Origin: a virus
DNA length: 38,494 nt
Strand: one strand, 5' to 3'
Virus record (IMG/VR): IMGVR_UViG_3300030688_000063
Coordinates: 1 to 38,494 of that record
This document shows, piece after piece, positions 1-8,594 of this stretch (position 1 is the first letter of the stretch; every line of letters begins with the position of its first letter). The notes under the pieces are model-generated. The model was not told the DNA's origin. It made no database searches and saw only the letters and a program-made list of their open reading frames with translations. Both the position numbers and the translations under genes were made by a program.

Positions 1-134
1 TTCGCTCAACGGCTATCGATCCGCCTGATTGGTTTGACATGCGTGTTATGCAGCAACAGAGAGATAAGCGCCTTCGGTCGTTACGCAAGCGCAAGTTAAA
101 TCGTAACTGGATATCCCCGCGGTTCCATCGATAA
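1..134 (+). CDS. C-terminal end of an unidentified phage gene (partial)
   Basis: An open frame runs from position 3 to a TAA at 132-134 and encodes about 43 residues before the stop. The visible part is strongly basic, with many Arg and Lys in the second half, and contains the run DPPDWFDMRVMQQQRDK. It has the look of a nucleic-acid-binding or structural small protein, but I do not recognise the family. It ends 15 bases before the next start, which fits the tight packing of the plus-strand operon. Another frame is also open for 32 codons here, so the call rests on protein-like composition and spacing only. Confidence 0.4.
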   Translation, partial: RSTAIDPPDWFDMRVMQQQRDKRLRSLRKRKLNRNWISPRFHR

Positions 135-149
135 TTTTGAGGTGACACT

Positions 150-485
150 ATGGCCTTCCCTAATTCTCAGTCCAACCCTGCCTCTGCTATCCCTGTCTGG
201 ATTGCCTCCGCACCTGCAGGTAGCGGCTCAACTCAGCATGTTGTCAACCTGACGACCAATGAGACTCTGCCCATAACGACAGGACCAACGTTACTCGAAA
301 GTATTATTGTCGGGGTGGCGGGCGTGACTTCGACTATCGTGGTTGACGACGGGTCTAGTGTGAAACTTACACTGTCTACTACAGCCGTTAATGTTTATCC
401 GGTGAATATCCCAATCGCTACGGCGCTCAACGTCACAACGGCCGGCGGCACTGCGGCGAATATCACGCTTATCTATTCAGAATAA
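150..485 (+). CDS. Small beta-rich virion-type protein, paralogue of the protein at 11401-11733
   Basis: This is a 111-residue protein without cysteines, rich in Thr, Val, Ile and Ala, which predicts an all-beta fold. A GAGGTGAC ribosome site precedes the ATG by a few bases. It shares a core pattern with the 110-residue protein at 11401-11733: a TPGT/TGPT turn, a VGxxGxTxTI strand, and a YPVxxPxA strand followed by a Thr/Gly turn and a terminal ITLIYSE or LAVSYN strand. Proteins of this size and composition in head and neck operons are often capsid decoration or fibre-anchoring proteins. That role is inferred, not shown. It lies directly upstream of the small terminase gene. Confidence 0.75.
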   Translation: MAFPNSQSNPASAIPVWIASAPAGSGSTQHVVNLTTNETLPITTGPTLLESIIVGVAGVTSTIVVDDGSSVKLTLSTTAVNVYPVNIPIATALNVTTAGGTAANITLIYSE

Positions 486-511
486 CCGGAGGCAATTACC
501 GAGCTAGCACC

Positions 512-1273
512 ATGGCTAAAGCTAAAACTAAGGAGCAACTTGAGCAAGAGTTAGCTGCTGCGCTCGCTCAAGTTGAAGAGGTGCAAGCGGCGTACATGAA
601 GGCCATCACGCCCAAGGCCGCGAAGTATAAGCCTACAAAGCTTGTCACATTTACTCATGCGGTTATGACTGAGCTTTGTAGCTATATCGCCGGTGGCCCA
701 GGTGTGCGAGGAATGACCGTTACTGATGCGACTAATCAACCTGGCATGCCGAGTATGAGCCTGCTATTTACCTGGCTCGATAAGGCTGCGGCACCTGAAG
801 AATACCCTGAGTTTAAAGGCGTAGCAGAGATGTACGCGGCTGCGCTTGAGGTCCGCTTGCAATCTATGCAAGACGAGTGTGTCCAGATTGCCGATGATGA
901 CCGTATCTCGCTAATCGAAGAGACTGAACAAGAGCTAGTGTATCGGCGCGGCAAGCTTGTTATCGACCCCGAAACAGGCAAGCCTAAAATCCGTATCACC
1001 AAGCAAAAGATTAAACGCATTGACAACACTCAACGTGCCACCTTACAGATAACGACACGCCAATGGATCATGGGGCGCATGACGCCTAAAAAGGTTAGGG
1101 TTAGTCAAATGGACTATCGCATTAGCCAGGGTAGCGCAACTAATCAGGAAGGCGCTGACGACCCGGCTTTGATCCGTATCATCGGTGGCTTGCCGGCCGA
1201 CGCACAAATCCGCGAAGAGCCGAAAGTGACGTATCTCGAACAGGCTGAGGACGGGGTGAATCGCGATGCCTGA
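512..1273 (+). CDS. terS: Terminase small subunit (Sf6 gp1-like)
   Basis: The 253-residue protein is the likely DNA-recognition subunit of the packaging motor. It binds concatemeric phage DNA and hands it to the large subunit. It starts with a charged coiled-coil-like segment (about residues 5-30). A helix-turn-helix-type segment follows at about 68-90 (VTDATNQPGMPSMSLLFTWL), matching the 'xxPGMPSxSTxFxWL' pattern of Sf6-type small terminases. The C-terminal half has the long charged helices expected of the oligomerisation region. The gene overlaps the large terminase start by 8 bases, the usual terS-terL arrangement. The length is larger than the roughly 140 residues of Sf6 gp1, mainly through the C-terminal extension. 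Confidence 0.85.
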   Translation: MAKAKTKEQLEQELAAALAQVEEVQAAYMKAITPKAAKYKPTKLVTFTHAVMTELCSYIAGGPGVRGMTVTDATNQPGMPSMSLLFTWLDKAAAPEEYPEFKGVAEMYAAALEVRLQSMQDECVQIADDDRISLIEETEQELVYRRGKLVIDPETGKPKIRITKQKIKRIDNTQRATLQITTRQWIMGRMTPKKVRVSQMDYRISQGSATNQEGADDPALIRIIGGLPADAQIREEPKVTYLEQAEDGVNRDA

Positions 1274-2534
1274 AATCATCCTGCCTACACTACACCAGGG
1301 GCAGATAAACGCGCATCTCGCACGTGGCCGGTTTAAGGTATTGCGATGCGGGCGCCGCTGGGGCAAGACTGAATATCTGACTACGGTTGCTTGCGATGCT
1401 GCGGTTAAACGTGAGTCGGTTGGTTGGTTTACGCCGGAATACAAGCAGCAAACCGAGGTGTATGAACAGATCCTTGATACCCTGGAAGTCGTTAAACGCC
1501 GGTCGTCTAAAACCGAAGGTGTGATCCGGCTAGTCACAGGAGGCCGGATTGACTTCTGGACCTTAGAGAACCCGCGTGCCGGCCGGTCCCGCAAGTACCA
1601 CAAAGTCATCCTTGACGAAGTGGCCTTTGCTAAACCGAACATGATGGATATATGGACTAAATCCATTAAACCTACCTTGCTCGACTACCGCGGCACAGCG
1701 ATTGCAGCGAGTACGCCGAACGGGGTTGACCCAGATAATTTCTTTTACAAGATATGCAATGACCCTGAGAACAAGCACGGGTTTATCGGCTATCATGCGC
1801 CGTCGCATAGCAACCCTTTCCTGCCGCCCGAGGAGTTAGCTCTACTCCGGGTACAGAATCACCCGCTTGTCTTTAAGCAAGAATACCTCGCTGAGTTCGT
1901 GGATTGGTCCGGGGTGCAATTCTTTAGCCTCACGGCGATGCTCGATAACGGCGTGCCCGTGCCGACCCCTCAGCACATCGATACTGTGTTCGCCGTGATC
2001 GATACAGCAGTTAAGACAGGCAAGGATAACGACGGTACCGGCGTAACGTATTATGGATATTCCGAGTTCCACGGCACGCCGCTTACCATCTTGGATTGGG
2101 ATGTGCTGCAGATCGAAGGCGCGCTGCTTGAGACCTGGCTACCCACGGTTTTCCAGAACCTAGAAGCGCTGTGCGTTAAGACCAAGGCGCGTAACGGATC
2201 ACAGGGCGCTTTCATCGAAGATAAGGCTTCAGGTACTATCCTTATCCAGCAGGCCTTGCGTCGCGGGTGGCCTGCACAGGCAATTGACAGTAAACTTACG
2301 GCACTAGGCAAGGATGAACGGGCGATTAGCGTCTCAGGCTATGTCTATCAAGGTCTCGTTAAGATCACTCAATACGCTTACGATAAGGTAGTGCAATACA
2401 AAGGCGAAACCCGGAATCACTTTCTCACCCAGGTGCTCGGATTTAAGATAGGCGTGAAGGATCAGGTAGATGACCTACTGGACTGCTTCACTTACGGTAT
2501 CAGCTTGGCCCTCGGCAACGGCGACGGCTACTAA
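1266..2534 (+). CDS. terL: Terminase large subunit (packaging ATPase and nuclease)
   Basis: The 422-residue protein is the packaging motor that pumps DNA into the prohead and cuts it. The N-terminal ATPase has Walker A CGRRWGKT at residues 28-35 and Walker B VILDE with D117-E118. The C-terminal RNase H-like nuclease shows three acidic clusters: D246 in AVIDTAVKTG, E318-D319 in FIEDKASG, and D402-D403/D406 in QVDDLLD. The length is typical for a compact large terminase. It overlaps the small subunit gene by 8 bases and the portal gene follows 11 bases after its stop. Confidence 0.97.
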   Translation: MPEIILPTLHQGQINAHLARGRFKVLRCGRRWGKTEYLTTVACDAAVKRESVGWFTPEYKQQTEVYEQILDTLEVVKRRSSKTEGVIRLVTGGRIDFWTLENPRAGRSRKYHKVILDEVAFAKPNMMDIWTKSIKPTLLDYRGTAIAASTPNGVDPDNFFYKICNDPENKHGFIGYHAPSHSNPFLPPEELALLRVQNHPLVFKQEYLAEFVDWSGVQFFSLTAMLDNGVPVPTPQHIDTVFAVIDTAVKTGKDNDGTGVTYYGYSEFHGTPLTILDWDVLQIEGALLETWLPTVFQNLEALCVKTKARNGSQGAFIEDKASGTILIQQALRRGWPAQAIDSKLTALGKDERAISVSGYVYQGLVKITQYAYDKVVQYKGETRNHFLTQVLGFKIGVKDQVDDLLDCFTYGISLALGNGDGY

Positions 2535-2545
2535 GGATTTAAATC

Positions 2546-4018
2546 ATGGCCGAATACGAAATCAGCAACGGCACGGGCACAGGGCAAGCTTTTGCTCAGA
2601 TTATGAGCGGCGGCGATATCCAGCCAGGTGACTCACCCTCTTACGAGCTGTGTAAGCTGATATATCGCTATCACCCGCTCGGGGCCAAGATGGCGCGCGC
2701 GCCGATTAAGATGGCGCAATCTCAAGAGCGCAAGATAACGATTAACGGCGGCCCCGAGGATCGTTTGCGCAAAGCTTTTGAGGACGAGTGGCTGAATCTT
2801 GAGAATGACAAGAACATCCTCAACGTCGGTTCGCTATCTCGGGTGTACGGGGTTGCGACGGTCATTGTCGGTGCCGTCAATATTCCGACAGATAAACCGA
2901 TCGACCCGTTCAAGTGGCCTAAGCTTGAGCTTTATTTCAACGTACTCGACCCTTTGAATACGTCGGGCTCACTCGTGCTTAATCAAGATCCTAATGCACC
3001 TGACTTCCTGAAATACAAGGACGTGACGGCCGCCGGCCAGGTTTATCACCGCAGCCGCGCCTGTGTGCTAATGAATGAAGAGCCGGTATTCCTAGACTAC
3101 ACAGGTTCGGCCTTCGGCTATGTCGGGTGTTCGGTCTATCAGCGGGCACTCTACCCACTTAAGACGTTTATCGAATCAATGCGTACCGATGATCTTGTGA
3201 CGCGCAAGGCCGGAGTGTTGATTGCCAAGTTGAAACAGATCACAGGCGTTATCACTAACTTGATGCAGCGTGCCGCAGGGCGTAAGCGAGATCTGTTGAA
3301 GGAAGCGACGACCAACAATGTGATCAACATTGGCCCGGAAGATTCGGTTGAGACGCTTAATATGCAAAACGCGGATACCGCTATGACGGTAGCGCGTAAG
3401 AACGTATTAGAGAACGTCGCTGTTGCCGCGGACATGCCGGCCAAGCTATTGAATAGCGAGACCTTCGCGGAAGGTTTCGGGGAAGGTACCGAGGACGCTA
3501 AGAACGTGGCGCGATATATCGATAATATTCGTAAGTGGCTCAATCCGGCCTACGCTTATTTCGATGAAATTACGATGCATCGCGCTTGGTCCCCCGAGTT
3601 CTATGCGTGCGTGCAAGCCGACTTCCCTGAGTATCAAGCTATCCCCTACGAGCAAGCTTTTTACAAATGGAAAAATAGCTTTAGTGCTACTTGGCCTTCC
3701 CTGCTGATTGAGCCGGAAAGCGAACAGGTCAAGGTCGAAGATGTGAAGCTCAAAGCTATTGTCGCCGTGATGGAAGTTATGACGCCCTTAGTCGATCCGA
3801 CTAATAAAGCTGAGGTTATGCGCTGGGCCTCGGATAACCTGAGCGAAATGAAGCTGATGTTTAGCACGCCGCTTATGCTTGAATTTGACGAGTTGCTTGC
3901 TTTCCTGCAGAAACAGCAACAGGCTAGCGAGGATGCCGCTAGTCAGCTAGCACAGCAAGACACTCAGCAAGCCGAGACGCCGACCAGTCGACCAAAGCCT
4001 TTTGCTGTAACTGCCTAA
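2546..4018 (+). CDS. Portal protein (DUF1073 / Phage_portal_3 type)
   Basis: The 490-residue protein forms the dodecameric ring at the capsid vertex through which DNA enters and leaves. I recognise the DUF1073-type portal pattern: an N-terminal segment around LCKLIYRYHPLGAKMARAPI, a middle region with PLNTSGSL and YHRSR, and a helical region containing LLNSETFAEGFGEGTEDAKN near residue 300. The C-terminus is long, Gln- and Ala-rich and probably disordered (about 450-490). Its place between the large terminase and the minor head protein is the standard one. The ATG is preceded by TAAGGATTTAAATC. Confidence 0.92.
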   Translation: MAEYEISNGTGTGQAFAQIMSGGDIQPGDSPSYELCKLIYRYHPLGAKMARAPIKMAQSQERKITINGGPEDRLRKAFEDEWLNLENDKNILNVGSLSRVYGVATVIVGAVNIPTDKPIDPFKWPKLELYFNVLDPLNTSGSLVLNQDPNAPDFLKYKDVTAAGQVYHRSRACVLMNEEPVFLDYTGSAFGYVGCSVYQRALYPLKTFIESMRTDDLVTRKAGVLIAKLKQITGVITNLMQRAAGRKRDLLKEATTNNVINIGPEDSVETLNMQNADTAMTVARKNVLENVAVAADMPAKLLNSETFAEGFGEGTEDAKNVARYIDNIRKWLNPAYAYFDEITMHRAWSPEFYACVQADFPEYQAIPYEQAFYKWKNSFSATWPSLLIEPESEQVKVEDVKLKAIVAVMEVMTPLVDPTNKAEVMRWASDNLSEMKLMFSTPLMLEFDELLAFLQKQQQASEDAASQLAQQDTQQAETPTSRPKPFAVTA

Positions 4019-4031
4019 TCAAGGAGTCGTT

Positions 4032-4304
4032 ATGCTCGATAAGTACACGCTGCGTGTTAGCGTCGATACCAAGGTCCATAGGATCGAACTCGTTACGATG
4101 CATCCGGTGTTTGAATACGAAGGTATGACGGGCGCCAAGCATTATGTTGCTGCAGGGATAGAAGATTTTGACTCTGAGGCTATTTGCACTTGGTTTGTTG
4201 AACTTTTTACCCAGCAGGAAGTAGCGAGCACGATGTTAAAGACGCATCGTTTCGGTTATATCAAAGACAAAGAATTCATCCCTTTGACCTCGGCCCATGG
4301 CTAG
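4032..4304 (+). CDS. Hypothetical protein between portal and minor head genes
   Basis: This is a 90-residue protein with a strong AAGGAGTCGTT ribosome site. It overlaps the next gene by 8 bases, so it is clearly part of the head operon. The composition is mixed alpha/beta: an N-terminal strand-rich half, then a helix at about 50-65 (DSEAICTWFVELFTQQEV). I do not recognise a family. Co-transcription with portal and minor head genes suggests a head-assembly role, but that is inference. Confidence 0.75.
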   Translation: MLDKYTLRVSVDTKVHRIELVTMHPVFEYEGMTGAKHYVAAGIEDFDSEAICTWFVELFTQQEVASTMLKTHRFGYIKDKEFIPLTSAHG

Positions 4305-5115
4305 CAAATCCTTTTTCCAAGTCATCACCGAAGCGATCCGCGATATCGAGGCGCACGGCTATGACTCTCAAGCGCGTATCCAGCGGTGGATACTCGTGAT
4401 ACGCGAGGCTGCGGCCAGGCATTACACCCCGCAAAGCATGGTCGAAAATATGTTGAACGGCATGCTGCGTACCGTGTACACGCGTTTTATCGAGAAAGAC
4501 GGCGTGTACAAAGTGCATCCAGGCATATCGCGCTTTACGATCGACCAGATGAAGCCTAGTCTGCATCGCGAGTTAGAGCGCCGCATGGAAGCCTCGCGTA
4601 ATTTGATCAAGTTGCATCGCGAGGAAACGATACGCAAGACGATTCAGCGCTTTGAAGGTTGGTCGACCTCGGTACCGGCCGGCGGGAGCAACGTAGTAGA
4701 GGTGAAAGAGGTTAAGGAAAATTTAACTAAACCCCTCACCTCACTACCCTATGAAGAGCGGCGCGTGTTGATTGATCAAGCGCACAAGCTGATATCGAAT
4801 ATCAACGATATCATCGCACTCGACAATAACGCTTTGTGCGCTGTTTGGGATTCACGCTGGCGTCAGCCGGGGTACAACTATCGGCCTGACCATAAAGAGC
4901 GTGACGGGAAATATTATGCGATCCGCGGTAACTGGGCGATGCAGAAAGGTTTGATGAAAGTCGGCCCCGCCGGTTATACCGATCAGATTACGCAACCCGG
5001 CGAAGAGCCCTTTTGCCGCTGTAGCTACGTTTATGTGTACAATCTCGCCAGTGTGCCGGATTATATGCTTACGGTCTTGGGCATTAAAAGCTTAGAGCGA
5101 GTCGCAACACAATGA
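4297..5115 (+). CDS. Minor head / head morphogenesis protein (SPP1 gp7 / Mu gpF-like)
   Basis: The 272-residue protein resembles the phage head-morphogenesis family, whose members attach to the portal inside the capsid and may travel with the DNA. The N-terminal two thirds are helical. The C-terminal third carries the family signature, a run of basic and aromatic residues around WRQPGYNYRPDHKERDGKYY followed by GEEPFCRCSYVYVY. The CRC motif is typical of the domain end. It starts inside the preceding gene (8-base overlap). The next gene follows after 27 bases. Confidence 0.85.
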   Translation: MASKSFFQVITEAIRDIEAHGYDSQARIQRWILVIREAAARHYTPQSMVENMLNGMLRTVYTRFIEKDGVYKVHPGISRFTIDQMKPSLHRELERRMEASRNLIKLHREETIRKTIQRFEGWSTSVPAGGSNVVEVKEVKENLTKPLTSLPYEERRVLIDQAHKLISNINDIIALDNNALCAVWDSRWRQPGYNYRPDHKERDGKYYAIRGNWAMQKGLMKVGPAGYTDQITQPGEEPFCRCSYVYVYNLASVPDYMLTVLGIKSLERVATQ

Positions 5116-5142
5116 TAAACATCGGGGTTTTAAAGGCAAACC

Positions 5143-6879
5143 ATGGCTGAGCTAAAACGCGCAGCCGGGGTGATGTTTGTTTCCGGCAATCAAATCTTGC
5201 TGACGAAACGCAGCCTATCCTGCGATTACCCTGGTACCTGGGCTTTTCCGGCCGGGGGCCTAGAAGCTGGCGAGTCCCCTGAGGAAGCAGCGCGGCGCGA
5301 GTGCCGTGAGGAACTGAAATACGAATGCTCGGACCTGACGCAGCTTAGCTATTCGAACGATGGTCACAACGAATTCACGACTTTCGTTAGCCGGGTTGAG
5401 CAATTCACGCCGACCTTGAATAGTGAGTCAGATGCGTTTATGTGGGTGGACTTCGGCGCTTACCCGGCGAACCTGCATCCCGGCGTGCAAGACCTGCTCG
5501 GCAATAATCATTTGCAGGCGAACAATAGCCAAAACTCGGCCGATATTAGCGAGTTGGACGTAGCCCGGTCGATCGCTTCCGGCGATTTGCCTTCCCCTCA
5601 AATTTACTCAAACATGGCTCTGTTCGCGATTCGCGTAACAGGCACTGGCATTGCGTACCGTAGCTTAGATCAAGAATATGTGCTACGTTTGCCAGAAAAT
5701 TACCTGACCAAAGAGTTTTTAGCGCGATGTAACGGCGTGCCGGTTATTATGTTGCACCCGAAAAAGCGCACTCTAGACTCGAAAGAATTTAAAAAGCGTA
5801 TCGTCGGCTCGATTATGTTGCCTTATATCAAGGGTGACGAGGTTTGGGCAATAGCCCGAATTTACGATGCCGATGCTGTAGAGATTATGTCGGACCCGGA
5901 TTTTAAGGTATCGACCTCGCCCACGGTTGTTTTCAGGGAAGGCGCGAACGGTATGCTGCAGTTAGCCGACGGTACGCCTTTCTTAATTGAAGGCAAGCCA
6001 GGGCTTATTGATCACGTGGCAGTCTGTGAGTTGGGAGTTTGGGACAAAGGCGGCGCGGCTGCTGGCGTTATATCGGATTCAGCAAATGGAGAATCAATCA
6101 TGACGGAAGAAGAACTGAAGGCTAAAGCCGACGCCGAAGCCAAGGAAGCAGAAGACAAGAAAAAAGCGGACGAAGCTAAGGTCAAGGCCGATGCCGAACA
6201 GCCAGCTTGGGCTCGTTCCTTGGCGGATAGCGTAGCAGCTATGGGCGCCCGGATGGACAGTATGGAGGAAGCCCGTAAAGGCGACAAGAAAGCCGATAAA
6301 AAGGCTGACGGCGAAGAGTTGCCTGCCCCGACGATGACAGCCGCCGATAAAAAGGCGGACGAGAAAGCCGAGGAAGCGAACAAAAAGGCCGACGCAGCTA
6401 TGAGCGAAAACCAAGCGCTTAAAAAACGCCTGGAAATGCTCGAAGGCAATTTGCCGCGGGATACGCAAGCGGCTGACTACGGCCTGTTCGCTACCGCACA
6501 GGCTCGCGCTGATAGCGTGTACTCGGCCCTCGGCCAGCGCGCCCCGGCGCCAATGTCCGGCGAAACGCTGCTGTCGTACAAAAAGCGGCTGGCTCGCCCG
6601 TTGCAAAAGCACTCCGGCGCTTGGAAGGATATCGAGCTGACGCCGGAACTGCCGGAAGCCGTGCTAGCGATGGCTGAAGAAACGATTTACGCCGATGCCA
6701 TGGTGAGCGCGCATACCGTTGATGCAGGATCGGCTGAGCTTCGCCCGATTATCCGCACCGACGCTACCGGCCGCCAGATCACCGAATATGCAGGCCACAG
6801 CCCGCGTAGCTGGATGGCGCCGTTTATGAGCGAGCCCCGTCTAGTGACCCAAATCAACAAAGATCCACGGAAGGGCTAA
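5143..6879 (+). CDS. Nudix - DUF2213 prohead protease - scaffold fusion protein
   Basis: The 578-residue protein has three parts. Residues 6-125 are a Nudix hydrolase domain. The Nudix box begins at G38 and has E44, R52-E53 and E56-E57; the usual late Gly is K59. Residues about 160-315 match the DUF2213 family, thought to be the prohead maturation protease: an HP motif (MLHPKKR), a FKVSTSPTVVF strand, and DHVAV followed by GVWDKGGA. Residues 320-440 are an extremely Lys/Ala/Glu/Asp-rich coiled coil typical of scaffolds. A folded tail (445-578) ends the protein. It sits immediately before cement and capsid genes, the correct place for protease plus scaffold. The Nudix part could act on nucleotides; its use during assembly is unknown. 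Confidence 0.88.
   Translation: MAELKRAAGVMFVSGNQILLTKRSLSCDYPGTWAFPAGGLEAGESPEEAARRECREELKYECSDLTQLSYSNDGHNEFTTFVSRVEQFTPTLNSESDAFMWVDFGAYPANLHPGVQDLLGNNHLQANNSQNSADISELDVARSIASGDLPSPQIYSNMALFAIRVTGTGIAYRSLDQEYVLRLPENYLTKEFLARCNGVPVIMLHPKKRTLDSKEFKKRIVGSIMLPYIKGDEVWAIARIYDADAVEIMSDPDFKVSTSPTVVFREGANGMLQLADGTPFLIEGKPGLIDHVAVCELGVWDKGGAAAGVISDSANGESIMTEEELKAKADAEAKEAEDKKKADEAKVKADAEQPAWARSLADSVAAMGARMDSMEEARKGDKKADKKADGEELPAPTMTAADKKADEKAEEANKKADAAMSENQALKKRLEMLEGNLPRDTQAADYGLFATAQARADSVYSALGQRAPAPMSGETLLSYKKRLARPLQKHSGAWKDIELTPELPEAVLAMAEETIYADAMVSAHTVDAGSAELRPIIRTDATGRQITEYAGHSPRSWMAPFMSEPRLVTQINKDPRKG
6100..6879 (+). CDS. Possible separate scaffold protein from an in-frame internal start
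   Basis: An ATG at 6100 lies in frame with the fusion gene (residue 320) and is preceded by AATGGAGAATCAATC, giving a GGAG Shine-Dalgarno at good spacing. It falls exactly at the border between the protease domain and the charged coiled coil. Translation from here would yield a 259-residue scaffold-only protein, as lambda Nu3 is made from inside gene C. The sequence shows the start and site. Use of it in vivo is inferred. Confidence 0.4.
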   Translation: MTEEELKAKADAEAKEAEDKKKADEAKVKADAEQPAWARSLADSVAAMGARMDSMEEARKGDKKADKKADGEELPAPTMTAADKKADEKAEEANKKADAAMSENQALKKRLEMLEGNLPRDTQAADYGLFATAQARADSVYSALGQRAPAPMSGETLLSYKKRLARPLQKHSGAWKDIELTPELPEAVLAMAEETIYADAMVSAHTVDAGSAELRPIIRTDATGRQITEYAGHSPRSWMAPFMSEPRLVTQINKDPRKG

Positions 6880-6882
6880 GCC

Positions 6883-7494
6883 ATGACGACAAGCGCTATC
6901 TCACTCAACCCGAATATCACGACTAATGCGACGGGTACGTTCTCTGCGACTACCTACGGCATGGTCCAGGGTATCGCAATGGATGACCCGAACATCCGCA
7001 ATTCACTGGCCGGCGGCGTCCTGGCTAGCACCGAAACCCTGCCGATGTGGGGTGGCGTGGTTATCGGCGAATACCTGAATCTGGCCGACGACGCTAATGG
7101 CCTGGGCAATAATATCGAGCGCGCGGCGAATCAAGCTGGCGCTACCGGTATGACGGTTTATAACCAGCTCAATAACGCGATCACGACCCCGCAAAGCAAT
7201 GCGCCGGCCGTGCCGAGTGGCGGGACGGTGAACTTCTACCGGTTCGGCTCGCATGCGCGTATCGCAGTACAGTGCGACCCTGCACTGGTCAGCCTGAATA
7301 CCGGTCTGATCAACCAGCAAGTGTCCTGGGATTATGTCAATCAGAAATTGATTGCATATAACGCTACGCCCGGCGCCTTCCCGTGCAAGATCCTCAACGT
7401 GATCGCAACCGGCTGTATGATCGTGCAATACAACTCAGGTACTGGATTTGTCACCTGGGCTTATAACGGCGCTTGCGCTCTTATCGAAATTTAA
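6883..7494 (+). CDS. Putative capsid cement/decoration protein
   Basis: The 203-residue protein is rich in Ala, Gly, Asn and Thr, begins with a flexible Thr/Asn arm and predicts mostly beta structure. It has no catalytic motifs. It starts four bases after the protease-scaffold stop and ends 12 bases before the major capsid gene. In many phages this slot encodes the structural cement or decoration protein that stabilises the expanded shell. The function is therefore assigned from position, size and composition. A minor alternative is a second capsid shell protein. Confidence 0.7.
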   Translation: MTTSAISLNPNITTNATGTFSATTYGMVQGIAMDDPNIRNSLAGGVLASTETLPMWGGVVIGEYLNLADDANGLGNNIERAANQAGATGMTVYNQLNNAITTPQSNAPAVPSGGTVNFYRFGSHARIAVQCDPALVSLNTGLINQQVSWDYVNQKLIAYNATPGAFPCKILNVIATGCMIVQYNSGTGFVTWAYNGACALIEI

Positions 7495-7506
7495 GGAGCT
7501 ACTACC

Positions 7507-8529
7507 ATGGCAAATCTTGCGCCTGCCTATTCCCAGGTAAGCCCGAATTACACAGCCCCCGAAATCATCCTGAATTTTAATCAGGTATCCGGGGCCTTCG
7601 AAATGTTTGCGACAGGCGAGCCAATGGTGCGCTTGGGCGACGGTGATCTGTACGTGTATCAAAAGCGCATGGACATTCGCACGATTGCTGCCGCCGGCCA
7701 AGTCGCTTACAACCAACTGCCGAGCGTATCGGTTGTGCCTTCGCAGATCAACACACCGACGTATCTGTTGCGCGTGCGCGCTGAGTACGATCACCACGAT
7801 ACGGCTGGCTTTAGCCGCTGGGGCGCATCGCTGCCCGAGTCGCAAAAGCTCGGCATGCGCCAGGGTATCTTTCAGGCAAGCCGTAACGCTGCGATTTACG
7901 GGATGAACCCGGCCGGCGGCGAAGGCATTATCAATACGGCCGGTGCCACGGCGATTAGCTTGCCGCCCGATTCGAATGGTAACGATACGCTCGTCACTTA
8001 CGATAACGGGCAATTGGCTGAGTTTTTCCTGACGCTAGTTACCTCGATCCTGACCCGTATGTACCAGATGGGCCAAGTCGGCCGCATCGTCGTATTGGGT
8101 CCGCAACGGATCTTGGCGCCGATGGAAATGCAAAATATCGTCCAGCTTACGCAATTCCAGCGTACCGGTGCCGGTACGGAAACTTCGAAGGGTTTGATCG
8201 AAGATATCCTGAAACGTAACGGTTACACCTTGGAATGGTGCTATGACGACACACTCCAGGGCCAAGGTGCGGGCGGCACAGATGCGGTGATTCTGACAGT
8301 ACCTGAGATCAAGAAACCCAAAATCCCGAACTGGAATACCAATACGTTTGCCGATCTGACGCCGGGTATGTTGGCTACAAACGTGATGTACTGCGACATG
8401 GTCGCGCCGCGGGAAATCCCGACCCCGTTGCCGGGTGGCGCTATCGACGTGCTGAGCGAATTGCGTATCACGTCGGGCTGGGGCCAACGCGGCGAAGCTG
8501 TTACGGTTCTGTCGATCCAGTACGAATAA
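7507..8529 (+). CDS. Major capsid protein (DUF2184 family, HK97 fold)
   Basis: The 340-residue protein matches the DUF2184 type of HK97-fold major capsid protein. The N-arm reads MANLAPAYSQVSPNYTAPEI. A middle region follows with VRAEYDHHDTAGFSRWG and the helix ESQKLGMRQGIFQASRNAAI, corresponding to the spine helix. GRIVVLGPQRILAPMEM leads to the C-terminal strands ending in LRITSGWGQRGEAVTVLSIQ. A strong TTAAGGAGCTACTACC ribosome site precedes the ATG, as expected for the most abundant virion protein. A hairpin terminator lies about 35 bases after the stop, so transcript level may drop after this gene. Confidence 0.93.
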   Translation: MANLAPAYSQVSPNYTAPEIILNFNQVSGAFEMFATGEPMVRLGDGDLYVYQKRMDIRTIAAAGQVAYNQLPSVSVVPSQINTPTYLLRVRAEYDHHDTAGFSRWGASLPESQKLGMRQGIFQASRNAAIYGMNPAGGEGIINTAGATAISLPPDSNGNDTLVTYDNGQLAEFFLTLVTSILTRMYQMGQVGRIVVLGPQRILAPMEMQNIVQLTQFQRTGAGTETSKGLIEDILKRNGYTLEWCYDDTLQGQGAGGTDAVILTVPEIKKPKIPNWNTNTFADLTPGMLATNVMYCDMVAPREIPTPLPGGAIDVLSELRITSGWGQRGEAVTVLSIQYE

Positions 8530-8563
8530 GCTGTTCGGTTAAGACGTAGAGACAGTTACCCCT

Positions 8564-8594
8564 AGGGGCTAGGCAAACCCTGCTTAGCCCCTTT
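8564..8594 (+). terminator. Hairpin terminator after the capsid gene
   Basis: AGGGGCTA (8564-8571) pairs perfectly with TAGCCCCT across a loop of about 14 bases and is followed by a short T-rich stretch (TTTCACT). The T tract is poor, so this is probably a partial terminator that sets the capsid mRNA above that of the downstream genes. It could also act as an mRNA 3'-end stabiliser. Confidence 0.6.

Noticed and set aside
1043-1666. 207-codon minus-strand frame over the terminase genes
   Set aside because: It lies antisense to conserved terminase motifs and has no ribosome site or protein family signal.
6012-6612. Minus-strand frames of 145 and 172 codons opposite the scaffold coiled coil
   Set aside because: They arise from the biased Lys/Ala/Glu codons on the plus strand. 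The translated products are low-complexity Ser/Ala/Phe and no minus-strand gene occurs in this module.
7003-8487. Minus-strand frames opposite cement and capsid genes
   Set aside because: They lie antisense to well-supported structural genes, have no ribosome sites, and their products carry no recognisable motif.
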